Made by a program: the position numbers and the translations under genes
The notes under the pieces: model-generated
What the model was told of the DNA's origin: nothing
The model's database searches: none
The model's input: only the letters and a program-made list of their open reading frames with translations
From: GCA-2746795 sp964643965
Lineage (GTDB): Bacteria; Chloroflexota; Anaerolineae; Promineifilales; Promineifilaceae
DNA length: 47,899 nt
Assembly (NCBI GenBank): GCA_964643965.1
Contig: CAZXVH010000026.1
Coordinates: 1-47,899, forward strand
Direction: 5' to 3'
Shown here: piece after piece, positions 18,807 through 28,500 of the stretch
Position numbering within the stretch: position 1 is the first letter of the stretch
How the letters are laid out: each line of letters starts with the position of its first letter

Positions 18807-21800
18807 ATGTCTACAAAGAAAAACATAGAAGCCATTTATCCCCTTTCGCCCATGCAGGAAGGGATGTTATTCCATACCTTATATGAGCCACAATCCGCCC
18901 TTTATTTTGAGCAGTTGAGCTTTTTGCTGCAAGGGACGTTGGATATAGCATTGTGGCAGCAAGCATGGCAGCACGTCATCGACAGACATCCCGCGCTGCG
19001 TACAGCCTATGTCTGGAAAGGACAGGAGAAACCACTACAAGTGGTTTTCCGGCAAGTAGACTTACCCTGGCGCGTCTTAGATTGGCGGCATTTACCCCCT
19101 ACGGAGCAGGCGGCCGAACTGGAACGATATCTGCAAGCAGAACAAGAGGCCGGATTTAACCTGGCGCAGCCGCCCCTATGCCAGGCAACCGTGATTCTTT
19201 TAAGCGAGGAGTGCTGCCGCTTTGTATGGAGCAATCACCATTTATTGATGGATGGGTGGAGTTTGCCCATTTTGTTGCGCGAAGTATTTACGAGCTATGA
19301 AATGCTGCGCAGCGGCTCGGCTATAGTCCTACCCGCAGTCCGGCCGTATCGAGATTTCATCAATTGGCTTCAGGCGCAAGATGCTGTCGCCGCTGAACAG
19401 TTTTGGCGAAAGCAGTTGGCCGATTTTACGATCCCGACGCCGCTTGTCGCACAGGGCGGGCAAGGATGGTCGGCCGCAAAAGAAGAAGGTGAACAGTACG
19501 ACACGTGGCAACAAGTGGTTCCCGATACGTTGTTGATACAGTTACGCGCCAGCGCCAGCGCCCATCATGTTACGGTAGGCACAATACTGTATGGGGCATG
19601 GGCGTTGTTACTGCAGCGGTATAGTGATAGGGATGATGTGTTATTTGGCGTGACGATGGCGGGTCGGCCGCACGATTTAGTCGGCGCAGAGGATATGGTG
19701 GGGCTGTTCATCAACACTTTGCCCCTGCGCCTGTGGCTGCCAGAAGAGGAAACGGTTGTCGCCTGGCTACAATCTATTCATGAACAGCAAGCCGTCCTGC
19801 GCGCTTACGAACAGACTCCCCTGGCACAGGTGCAAGAATGGAGCGAGTTGCCTCCGCAAACCGCTTTGTTTGAGAGTTTGTTGGTGTTGGAAAATTATCC
19901 GGTAGACAATGCCCGGCTGCGTCAGGCGGGTTTGAGCTTTCAGGTCGCTGATTTCCAGGCGCAGGAACGTACCAATTACCCCTTAACTCTGGCACTGCGC
20001 AGTGGTGACACACTAGAACTGACATTTTTTTATGATACGGTCTTATTTACAGAGGCCCAAATTGCCCGCATGGGCGCCCATTTTGTCAGGGGATTACAGC
20101 AATTGGTAATGGCAGGAGAACGACGGCCGTTATCCACCCTCACCATTCTTACCCCCGCTGAAGAAACACAACTGCTGCAAAGCTGGAACGATACCCACCT
20201 TTCCTTTGAGGATGAGCGGTTTATCCCACAGCGGGTAGCGGCCTGGGCCGCCCGGCAGCCAGCAGCGCCTGCTGTAGTCCGGGGTGAACGCTGCCTGACT
20301 TATGGTGAGCTAGAGCGGCGAGCCAATCAACTGGCCCATACTCTGCAAACCATGGGTATTGGCTCAGAGGCTACGGTAGCTGTCATCTGTCCGCGTTCAC
20401 CAGAATTGGTGTTGGCGGCGTTGGCCGTGATGAAAACGGGTGGCGCCTATGTGCCGCTGGATGCAACGCTGCCCCAGGAGCGGCTGCGCTATATGCTGGA
20501 AACAATAGAAACGGCCGTTATCCTCACCACGACCTCTCTGCAAAAACAGATACCAATCACAAAGGGCCACATCCTGCTGTTGGATGATGACACCCTTTAT
20601 ACCGGCACAGAAACGGCCGTTGTCCCCCCTACTACGCCGCAAACGCTAGCCTATGTTATTTTCACCTCCGGCTCCACCGGCCAGCCAAAAGGCGTCGCCG
20701 TCTCTCATGGCGGATTGCGTAATCTCGTGAACTGGTACAACAGTGCTTATGAAGTCACCAATACATCTCGTGCTACCCTGCTGGCAAATCCCGCCTTTGA
20801 TGCTTCAGTCATGGAGATATGGCCTTGCCTAACTCAAGGAGCCAGCCTGCATATTGCCGCAGAAAACGGTTTGCTCTCTCCGGCCCAACTGGTGGCATGG
20901 TTGACTCAAGACAATATTACTCACTGCTTCATGCCCACGCCGTTGGCCGAAGCGGTGCTGCACGAGGTATGGCCGGCGGCGGTAACGCTGCGTTATTTGT
21001 TTACTGGCGGCGACCAAATGCGCTCTGGAAAGCCCTCCTCACTGCCTTTCCGCATGATCAATCTTTATGGTCCCACTGAAGATTCGGTGGTGACAACCTG
21101 TGCCGAGGTCTCCTTCCAATCACTACCCCCTATTGGCCGCCCGCTGCCCAACAAACAAGTTTATGTCCTCGACAAACAACTGCGCCCCGTTCCCATAGGT
21201 GTGCCGGGTGAGCTTTATATTGGCGGAGCCGGATTGGCGCATGGCTATCTAGGCGAACCTGCATTAACAGCCGAAAAATTTATCCCCAATCCTTTTGCCC
21301 AGGCAGGTGATGAACATAACCGTCTCTACAAAACAGGTGATCTCGTCCGCTATCGGACCGATGGTAATCTGGAATTTTTAGGACGTTTAGATAATCAGGT
21401 AAAAATCGGGGGCAAACGCATTGAGTTAGGTGAAATTGAAGCAGCATTGGCGCGCCATCCTGGGGTGAAACAGGCGGCCGTTATTGTCTGGGAAAATCGA
21501 GCCGGGACAAAACAACTACTGGCGTATATCACGGTAGCGCAGCGGATTCCCCCTTCCCTACGGGAGATGGAACGATTTTTAAAACGTTCGCTGCCCGCTT
21601 ATATGGTGCCTAAATCTTTCTTTATTCTGCCAGAGATTCCATTAACGTCTAATGGAAAATTAGACCGGAAGGCGCTGCCCCTGCCCGAAGAAACTGGCCG
21701 CGCCGCGCAAGCCGCGCCACCGCGCACGGAAACGGAGAAAGAGCTTGTGGCTATCTGGCAGCAGGTGTTGGGTTTGGAAAAGTTGGGCATTGAACATAAT

Positions 21801-23384
21801 TTCTTCGAGTTGGGCGGCGACTCGATTTTATCCATTCAGTTGGTATCACGGGCGACCCAGGCGGGTCTACATTTTACGGTGAAACAGGTATTCCAATATC
21901 CGACTATTTCAGCTTTGGCGCCTCATGTGCGGACTACAACGGCCGTTCAGGCAGAGCAAGGGGTAGTAACCGGACCAGTCCCGTTAACGCCTATTCAACG
22001 CTGGTTCCTGGCCCAACCGCTGCCCAATCACGGCTATTTCAACCAGGCTTTCCTGTTAGTGGCGCGGCAGACGATGCAGCCAGAACTGGTCGAGCAGGCG
22101 CTCAATCATCTGGTGGCCCACCATGATGCCCTGCGTATGCGTTATCATCAGACAGAAACGGGCTGGGAACAAATGGGCGTCACCGCCGGTGAACCAGTTC
22201 CCTTTATGTACATTGATTTAGCAGACACGCCGGATGCGGAAATTACCACCGCCATTAACGCCATTGCCAATGAAGTGCAGGCCAGCTTTGATTTAGCAAG
22301 CGATGTTTTAGTGCGAGGAGTGTGGTTTGACCTGGGTCAGGAACGGCCGTCTCGTTTTCTCTGGGTTATCCATCACCTGGTGGTAGACGGCTTCTCCTGG
22401 CGGGTGCTGCTCGCCGACTTGCAAACCGCCTACCACCAATTGCGTCGTGGCAAAATGGTCAAATTGCCTGCCAAAACGACTTCCTACAAATATTGGGCAG
22501 AACGCCTGACCACATATGCAGCGCAGAACCATTTCGACAAAGATCTGCAAACATGGCTGGACTTGTTGGCGCAGCCCACCGCCCTACTGCCCATGGACAA
22601 GGCCGAGGGACGGGCGCTAAATACAGAAGGCTCCGTGGCAGAAATAGCAGCAGCGTTGACCGTAGAAGAAACCGCATGGCTGCTGCAAGAAGCGCCCAAA
22701 GCCTTAAACACAGAAATCAACGATCTGCTGTTAACCGCTTTGACGCAAACAATAACCAAATGGGTGCAAACGGAGACAATGCTGGTTGATTTGGAAAGTC
22801 ACGGCCGTTTAGACCTGTTTGATGACGTGGATTTATCGCGCACCGTCGGCTGGTTTACGAGCCTGTATCCGCTGCGTCTGTCCGTCAGCGCCACTGATGA
22901 GATGGGCGCTGCCCTCAAAAAAGTAAAGCAGCAGCGACGCCAGATACCGGAGCAAGGCGTCAGCTACGGCGCTTTACGCTTCTTACAAAATGCGCCGGCG
23001 TTTACCAACCTGCCACAGGCTGAAATCCGGTTTAACTATATGGGACAGTATGATCAAAACTTTAGCGACGATGTATCTTTGACCCCGGCACAAGAATCGG
23101 GCGGCGTCTCCCTTGATCCGGCCGCGCCGCGCACCTATTTATTTGATATTGCCGGAGGGGTACTACGGGAACAAATGCACTTTACCTGGCTGTACAGCAC
23201 GGCCGTTTACGAGCCTGACACCATTCGTCAACTGGCAGACAATCTTGTGGCTCATTTGCGCGACATCATTATTTATGGGCAAACATCTCAGGCAGAGGCG
23301 CTCATCCCTTCCGACTTTCCCAGTGCTAACTTAGACCAGGGGCAGTTGGATCAATTTTTAACAGCCATTAACGCTGCGGATTAA
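18807..23384 (+). CDS. NRPS module C-A-T-E (second amino acid, epimerised)
   Basis: 1,525 residues. It begins directly with a COM-acceptor and C-domain start (IEAIYPLSPMQEGMLFHTL). C domain about 10-440 with HHLLMDG (His144-Gly150; a D-accepting C is expected because the upstream module epimerises); A domain about 470-960 with FTSGSTGQPKG near 618 and NGKLDR; carrier Ser1006 (LGGDS); E domain about 1050-1500 with HHLVVDGFSW (His1189-), ESHGRL and RTVGWFTSLYP. The pocket code by hand is D-A-M-F-F-G-L-V-V-K, resembling aliphatic (Leu/Ile/Val-type) codes but not one I can name. The C-terminus IPSDFPSANLDQGQLDQFL is a COM-donor that should pair with the NRPS at 25537. RBS GAGGTAAGG precedes the ATG. 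Confidence 0.93.
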   Translation: MSTKKNIEAIYPLSPMQEGMLFHTLYEPQSALYFEQLSFLLQGTLDIALWQQAWQHVIDRHPALRTAYVWKGQEKPLQVVFRQVDLPWRVLDWRHLPPTEQAAELERYLQAEQEAGFNLAQPPLCQATVILLSEECCRFVWSNHHLLMDGWSLPILLREVFTSYEMLRSGSAIVLPAVRPYRDFINWLQAQDAVAAEQFWRKQLADFTIPTPLVAQGGQGWSAAKEEGEQYDTWQQVVPDTLLIQLRASASAHHVTVGTILYGAWALLLQRYSDRDDVLFGVTMAGRPHDLVGAEDMVGLFINTLPLRLWLPEEETVVAWLQSIHEQQAVLRAYEQTPLAQVQEWSELPPQTALFESLLVLENYPVDNARLRQAGLSFQVADFQAQERTNYPLTLALRSGDTLELTFFYDTVLFTEAQIARMGAHFVRGLQQLVMAGERRPLSTLTILTPAEETQLLQSWNDTHLSFEDERFIPQRVAAWAARQPAAPAVVRGERCLTYGELERRANQLAHTLQTMGIGSEATVAVICPRSPELVLAALAVMKTGGAYVPLDATLPQERLRYMLETIETAVILTTTSLQKQIPITKGHILLLDDDTLYTGTETAVVPPTTPQTLAYVIFTSGSTGQPKGVAVSHGGLRNLVNWYNSAYEVTNTSRATLLANPAFDASVMEIWPCLTQGASLHIAAENGLLSPAQLVAWLTQDNITHCFMPTPLAEAVLHEVWPAAVTLRYLFTGGDQMRSGKPSSLPFRMINLYGPTEDSVVTTCAEVSFQSLPPIGRPLPNKQVYVLDKQLRPVPIGVPGELYIGGAGLAHGYLGEPALTAEKFIPNPFAQAGDEHNRLYKTGDLVRYRTDGNLEFLGRLDNQVKIGGKRIELGEIEAALARHPGVKQAAVIVWENRAGTKQLLAYITVAQRIPPSLREMERFLKRSLPAYMVPKSFFILPEIPLTSNGKLDRKALPLPEETGRAAQAAPPRTETEKELVAIWQQVLGLEKLGIEHNFFELGGDSILSIQLVSRATQAGLHFTVKQVFQYPTISALAPHVRTTTAVQAEQGVVTGPVPLTPIQRWFLAQPLPNHGYFNQAFLLVARQTMQPELVEQALNHLVAHHDALRMRYHQTETGWEQMGVTAGEPVPFMYIDLADTPDAEITTAINAIANEVQASFDLASDVLVRGVWFDLGQERPSRFLWVIHHLVVDGFSWRVLLADLQTAYHQLRRGKMVKLPAKTTSYKYWAERLTTYAAQNHFDKDLQTWLDLLAQPTALLPMDKAEGRALNTEGSVAEIAAALTVEETAWLLQEAPKALNTEINDLLLTALTQTITKWVQTETMLVDLESHGRLDLFDDVDLSRTVGWFTSLYPLRLSVSATDEMGAALKKVKQQRRQIPEQGVSYGALRFLQNAPAFTNLPQAEIRFNYMGQYDQNFSDDVSLTPAQESGGVSLDPAAPRTYLFDIAGGVLREQMHFTWLYSTAVYEPDTIRQLADNLVAHLRDIIIYGQTSQAEALIPSDFPSANLDQGQLDQFLTAINAAD

Positions 23385-23445
23385 AGGAGAAAGCGTAGAA
23401 ATAGGAGCAGGCGACAGCCGAGCATCCTTCCCTACTCTCAAAAAC

Positions 23446-23706
23446 ATGGACGCTATTAAATCACAAATTCGTTCCTTTTTGGGTGAGCATCTTAACCATA
23501 CGCCACTGCAAGATGATGATGACATCTTTGCGCAAGGGTTTGTTAATTCGTTATTTGCCATGCGGTTGGTGCTGTTTGTGGAGGATACATTTCATATCCA
23601 ATTGAGTAATGAGGAACTAGACCCAGATAACTTTCGCACAATTGACCGCATTACAGCGTTGGTCAGGCGGAAGTTGTCAGCCGGAGGTAGGCAACAGAAA
23701 TCATGA
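23446..23706 (+). CDS. Stand-alone acyl carrier protein
   Basis: 86 residues with the helix-II phosphopantetheine site GFVNSLFAMRL; Ser35 is the attachment serine, in NSL rather than DSL. ACPs of this kind accompany FkbH-like enzymes, and here the FkbH gene overlaps it by 4 bases (ATGA). The likely role is carrying a three-carbon glyceryl, lactyl or malonyl-derived unit made by that enzyme from 1,3-bisphosphoglycerate. Acidic, compact, no extra domain. A 61-base gap separates it from the NRPS upstream. The identity of the final unit cannot be decided, because the dehydrogenases and methyltransferase needed for methoxymalonyl-ACP are missing. Confidence 0.88.
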   Translation: MDAIKSQIRSFLGEHLNHTPLQDDDDIFAQGFVNSLFAMRLVLFVEDTFHIQLSNEELDPDNFRTIDRITALVRRKLSAGGRQQKS

Positions 23707-24791
23707 ACGATTTACAGATAGCGGAAAAAGAGTCCTCTATGTCGGCAAAGCAAAAAACCATCAAATGTGTGGTTTGGGATTTAGATAATACCTTATGGCA
23801 GGGTGTACTCCTGGAAGACACGGCCGTTTTTCTGCGTGACAAGGTGGTGGAAACGATTAAAACTTTAGACGCCCGGGGTATTTTGCATTCGATTGCCAGC
23901 AAGAATAATCAAGAAACGGCCGTTGCTAAACTCGCAGAACTGGGATTAGCCGACTACTTCCTCTATCCTCAAATCAACTGGAACCCCAAATCCGCCTCTA
24001 TCAAAGCCATTGCCAACGCCCTAAACATTGGCCTCGATACCTTTGCTTTTGTAGATGACAATATCTTTGAGCGAGAAGAGGTAACTCATGAATTGCCCCA
24101 GGTCTTATGCCTGGATGCTGGCGATGCCGATATCGAGAACATGCTGGACATGCCTCGTTTAAAGCCGCCGTTTATCACGCCGGAATCGGCGCTGCGCCGC
24201 CGCATGTATCAAAGCGAGAGCCAGCGTATGGCAGCGGAAGCCACCTTCACCGGCCAAAATGAGGCGTTTTTGGCAACGTTGAATATGACGCTACACATCC
24301 GCCGCGCCCAAGAAGAAGATTTGCAGCGGGCTGAGGAGTTAACGAAGCGGACAAACCAGCTTAACACAACCGGTTACACCTATTCCTATGCCGAATTGAA
24401 TGCTCTGCGCCAGTCAGATAACCATCTGCTGTTGGTCTCCAGCCTGGATGATAAATATGGTACTTACGGCACCATCGGGCTGGCACTGGTGACATTGGGC
24501 AAAACCGTTTGGACGTTAAAACTGCTGCTGATGTCTTGCCGGGTGATGTCGCGTGGCGTGGGCACGATTATGCTGAATTATATCTTGGCGCGGGCCAAAG
24601 AGGCTGGCGTCACTTTGCAGGCTGAATTTGTAGAAAACGGCCGTAACCGTATGATGTACGTCACGTATAAATTCGCCGGTTTTCGGGAACTGGAGACGCG
24701 AGGGGATGTGAACATTTTAGAAAACGACCTCTCTCTGATTCAAGCCCTACCGGAGTACGTCACTGTTATTTACCCTGAAGCGGGCAAATAA
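23703..24791 (+). CDS. FkbH-like glyceryl-ACP synthase (HAD phosphatase/acyltransferase)
   Basis: 362 residues. An N-terminal HAD-type domain shows the DxDNT motif (VVWDLDNTLWQG, about residues 25-36), ASKNNQETAV near 64 and FAFVDDNIFEREEV near 112. The C-terminal half is a GNAT-like fold with the family segment RTNQLNTTGYTYS. FkbH enzymes dephosphorylate 1,3-bisphosphoglycerate and move the glyceryl group to an ACP. The substrate carrier is almost certainly the ACP encoded just upstream (4-base overlap). The usual followers FkbG, FkbI and FkbK are not in the window, so the unit may stay as glyceryl (tetronate-type pathways) or be processed by enzymes elsewhere. It contains two ACGGCCGT copies in its first 200 bases. 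Confidence 0.9.
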   Translation: MNDLQIAEKESSMSAKQKTIKCVVWDLDNTLWQGVLLEDTAVFLRDKVVETIKTLDARGILHSIASKNNQETAVAKLAELGLADYFLYPQINWNPKSASIKAIANALNIGLDTFAFVDDNIFEREEVTHELPQVLCLDAGDADIENMLDMPRLKPPFITPESALRRRMYQSESQRMAAEATFTGQNEAFLATLNMTLHIRRAQEEDLQRAEELTKRTNQLNTTGYTYSYAELNALRQSDNHLLLVSSLDDKYGTYGTIGLALVTLGKTVWTLKLLLMSCRVMSRGVGTIMLNYILARAKEAGVTLQAEFVENGRNRMMYVTYKFAGFRELETRGDVNILENDLSLIQALPEYVTVIYPEAGK

Positions 24792-24803
24792 GACGAGAAA
24801 GTA

Positions 24804-25532
24804 ATGGATAACTGGATTTTCCGCCCTAAACCGAACCCCGACGCCCGCCTACGTCTTTTCTGCTTTCCGTATGCGGGGGCTGGTGCGGCCTTGTTTAGCG
24901 AGTGGCCCTCCGCGCTGCCCGCGGATGTTGAGGTATGTGCGCTGCAACTGCCGGGGCGGGAAATGCGCTTTCGGGAGCCTCCCCTCACCGATTGGCAGGC
25001 AGTCATTGCGTCGGTTGTGTCTGCCACGAGCGCCTATCTCGACAAACCATTTGCTTTATTCGGCTACTGTGTGGGCAGCGTACTTGCCTTTGAAATGGCA
25101 CGCGCCTTGCGCCGTGAAGGACTGCCTCAACCCTTTCACTTACTGGTAGCGGCGCGAGCAGCCCCCACTATTCCTGAAACAGAGGGCATTCACAAACTGT
25201 CTGAGGCAGCATTAATAGCCAGGTTGGCGGAGACGAATGCCACGCCACAGGAAATCTTGCAAGACAGCGCTCTGCTGCCCCTGCTTCTACCCGTCATTCG
25301 CGCTGATTTTCAAATAGGGGAAACCTACGGCTATGTAGCGGAACCGCCGCTTGCCTGTCCCATCTCCGCCTTTCGCGGCGCCAAAGACAAGTTGGTAACA
25401 GCCGCAAATATCGCGCCCTGGCAGACAGAAACAACTGCGTCATTTACTGTACGCGCCTTGCCAGGTGATCATTTTTTTATTAACAGCGCCCGACCCATTT
25501 TTTTACAAATGATACGACGAGTATTGACATAA
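24804..25532 (+). CDS. Type II thioesterase with a cysteine nucleophile
   Basis: 242 residues, alpha/beta hydrolase of the editing thioesterase family: LRLFCFPYAGAGAALFSEW near the N-terminus, QLPGRE, then GYCVGS where most family members have GHSMG. The catalytic position is therefore Cys89 rather than Ser. The GAKD acidic segment and His223 (PGDHF) complete a triad. Such enzymes remove stalled or wrong acyl groups from carrier proteins. It sits between the FkbH gene (12-base gap) and the next NRPS (4-base gap). A second type II thioesterase with normal Ser lies at 32939, so this Cys variant may have a specialised job such as acyl transfer rather than hydrolysis (inference). Confidence 0.88.
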   Translation: MDNWIFRPKPNPDARLRLFCFPYAGAGAALFSEWPSALPADVEVCALQLPGREMRFREPPLTDWQAVIASVVSATSAYLDKPFALFGYCVGSVLAFEMARALRREGLPQPFHLLVAARAAPTIPETEGIHKLSEAALIARLAETNATPQEILQDSALLPLLLPVIRADFQIGETYGYVAEPPLACPISAFRGAKDKLVTAANIAPWQTETTASFTVRALPGDHFFINSARPIFLQMIRRVLT

Positions 25533-25536
25533 ATTT

Positions 25537-28500
25537 ATGAGTAATCAAAATATTCAAGACATCTACGAGCTTTCCCCCCTACAACAAGGGATGTTGTTCC
25601 ATACCTTAAAGCAGCCGCATACGGGTATATATGTGGTGCAGTTGGCCTGCAAGCTCACTGGTTCCTTGCATGATGACATTTTTGAGCAAGCATGGCAGAA
25701 AATCACGGCGCGACATCCCATTTTTCGTACCGCATTTTATTGGAAAGAGGCGGACAAACCGCTGCAAGTAGTATACAAGCAGGTGACGACGCCTGTGCAT
25801 CACCTGGATTGGCGTGATTTATCCGCGTCTGAACAAACAGCACGGCTGTCAGTCTTTTTAGACGATGACCGGCGACAAGGGTTTTTGCTGGATAAGCCCC
25901 CCCTGCTGCGCGTGACGCTGATCCGCCTGGCAGAGGAGGTGTATCAACTGGTCTGGAGTTACCATCACCTGCTGCTGGATGGCTGGTCACTGGCGCAGGC
26001 GCTGCGTGAACTGTTTATCTATTATGAAATCATCCGGTTGGATGAAGTGTATCTCATGCCTGCGCCCCATCCTTACCGCGACTATATCAACTGGTTGCAA
26101 CAGCAAGATGAAGAGAAGGCCGCAGCTTACTGGCAGGCGCAGTTGGCTGATATAACGGCCCCCACGCCGTTAGTGATGCAAGATTGGCGACCAGTTGATA
26201 AGGAGAATGAGGTTGTGCCGGAAGAGAGGCAGTTGGAATTGACGGCAGAGGCAACGGCCGTTCTCCAAGCTACCGCCAAACAACACCAATTAACAATGAG
26301 TACCCTGGTGCAGGCTGCCTGGAGTTATCTTCTCAGCCGCTATACCGGCGAAGCCGATGTCATTTTTGGCTCCGTTGTTTCTGGCCGTCCCGCTTCGCTG
26401 GCAAACGTGGAAACCATTGTTGGCCCCTTCATCAACACCTTGCCCGTGCGGGTACACATCGAGCCGGACGAGCCGGTACTAGCCTGGCTGACGGCCTTAA
26501 ACCAACAAATGGTAGAGATGCGCGAGTATGAATACAGCGCCCTGGTCGATATTCAGCAGTGGAGTAGTATTCCGCGGGATCAACCTTTATTTGAAACCAC
26601 CTTTGTTTTTGAAAATTATCCCCTGGCGCTGTCTCTGGAAGATGAACGCCTCAGCCTGAAGATCAGTGATCTGCAAGACCGCGAACAGACGAATTTTGCC
26701 TTGGGGCTGTTAGCCGTGCCAGGCGAGCGGCTGCTGCTTAAAATTGCTTACGACAGCTTGCGCTTCCAGGCAGAAACGATTGCGCGTATGTTAGGCCACC
26801 TGGAAACCATTTTGATGGGAATGGCAGCGGATATCAACCAACCTCTGGCCGATTTGCCTCTGCTTACGACGACAGAGCAGGAGCAGTTGTTAAAATTATG
26901 GCACACGGTTACGGCTCCTTATGAGGCCCAGCCTATTTCCCAGCTTTTTGCCACGCAAGCCGCCCGCACACCTCAGGTAACGGCCGTTACCTTCCAGGAA
27001 CAGCAGCTTACTTATGCTGAGTTAAATCGTCAGGCCAACCGGCTGGCTCATTACCTGCGCAGCGTCGGTATCGGCCCAGAAACGGTGGTGGGGGTGCATA
27101 TCGAGCGCTCCCTGGAAATGATTGTGGCCGTATTGGGCATATTAAAAGCGGGCGGCGCCTATCTACCGCTCGATCCTGCCTATCCCAAATCTCGCCTGGG
27201 CTTCATGCTCAATGAGGTGCAGGCGCCGTTGGTGTTAACCACACAAGCGTTAGCGCCCTCGCTGGCAGCGTTCACCCCCAGGCTGTTTTGCCTGGATACC
27301 GAAAAGTTGACGCTGGCCACCTTTAGCGCCGACGATCCGCCGCCCCTGACAACTGTAGAAAACCTGGCGTATGTCATTTACACATCTGGTTCTGCCGGGC
27401 AGCCCAAAGGTACTTTGTTAACGCATGATGGCGTGGCTAACCTCGTCGCTTTTCAACAACGTCTGCTTGAGATCGGTCCTGGCAGCCAGGTTTTGCAATT
27501 TGCCTCGCTTAACTTTGATGGCGCTGTGTGGGAGATTTTTCCACCCTTGTGCAGCGGCGCTACCATCCATTTAGGGCCATTAGAAACGATGATGAATGGT
27601 TTAGCATTGGCCCAGATGATGAAGGAGCGGGGCATTACTATGGCCACCTTACCCCCTTCGGTGCTGCGGCTAATGCCTGATATAGCGCTGCCGGATTTGC
27701 AGGCGTTATGGTCAGCCGGAGAAGCATGTACGGCGGATATTGTGGCGCAGTGGGGAAACGGCCGTTTCTTCTATAATGGGTATGGCCCCACGGAAACCAC
27801 CGTCGGCGTCACCTTCGGGCAAATACAACCAGGGCAAGATGTGCATATTGGACGGCCGTTTCCCAATAAAGAGATATTCGTCCTCGACCCACTTTTGCGC
27901 CCTGTTCCCGTTGGAGTCCCGGGAGAACTGTATGCCGGCGGCAGCGGCCTGGCGCGAGGCTATCTGGCGCGACCCGCCTTAACCACTGCCCAATTCATAC
28001 CCCACCCCTTTAGCGATGTACCCGATGCCCGGCTCTATCGTACTGGTGATTTGGTACGTTACCGGCCGGATGGCGCCTTGGAATTCCTGGGGCGGGTAGA
28101 CAACCAGGTGAAACTGCGCGGCTTTCGTATTGAACTGGGTGAAATCGAGGCGGCCATGTATGAGTATGAGGGCGTGGCGGAAACGGCCGTTATCGTGCGG
28201 GAAGACATTCCCGGTCACCAACAGTTAGCGGGGTATTATCGCGTCACAGAGTCTGACATGGTAGACCCCCAAGACTTACGCCAACATCTGAAAAATAGCC
28301 TGCCTAGCTATATGATTCCGGCAGCGCTAATGCCGCTAGATAAGTTTCCTCTGACCATTAATGGCAAGGTAGATCGAGAAGCGCTGCCCCAGCCAGAAAT
28401 ACACCGCGAACGAAAAGAGATCGCTTTACCTAAAAATAATACAGAAACCTCAATCTTGGCGGTATGGAAGGAGGTGCTGCACCGGGAAGAGATTAGCGTA

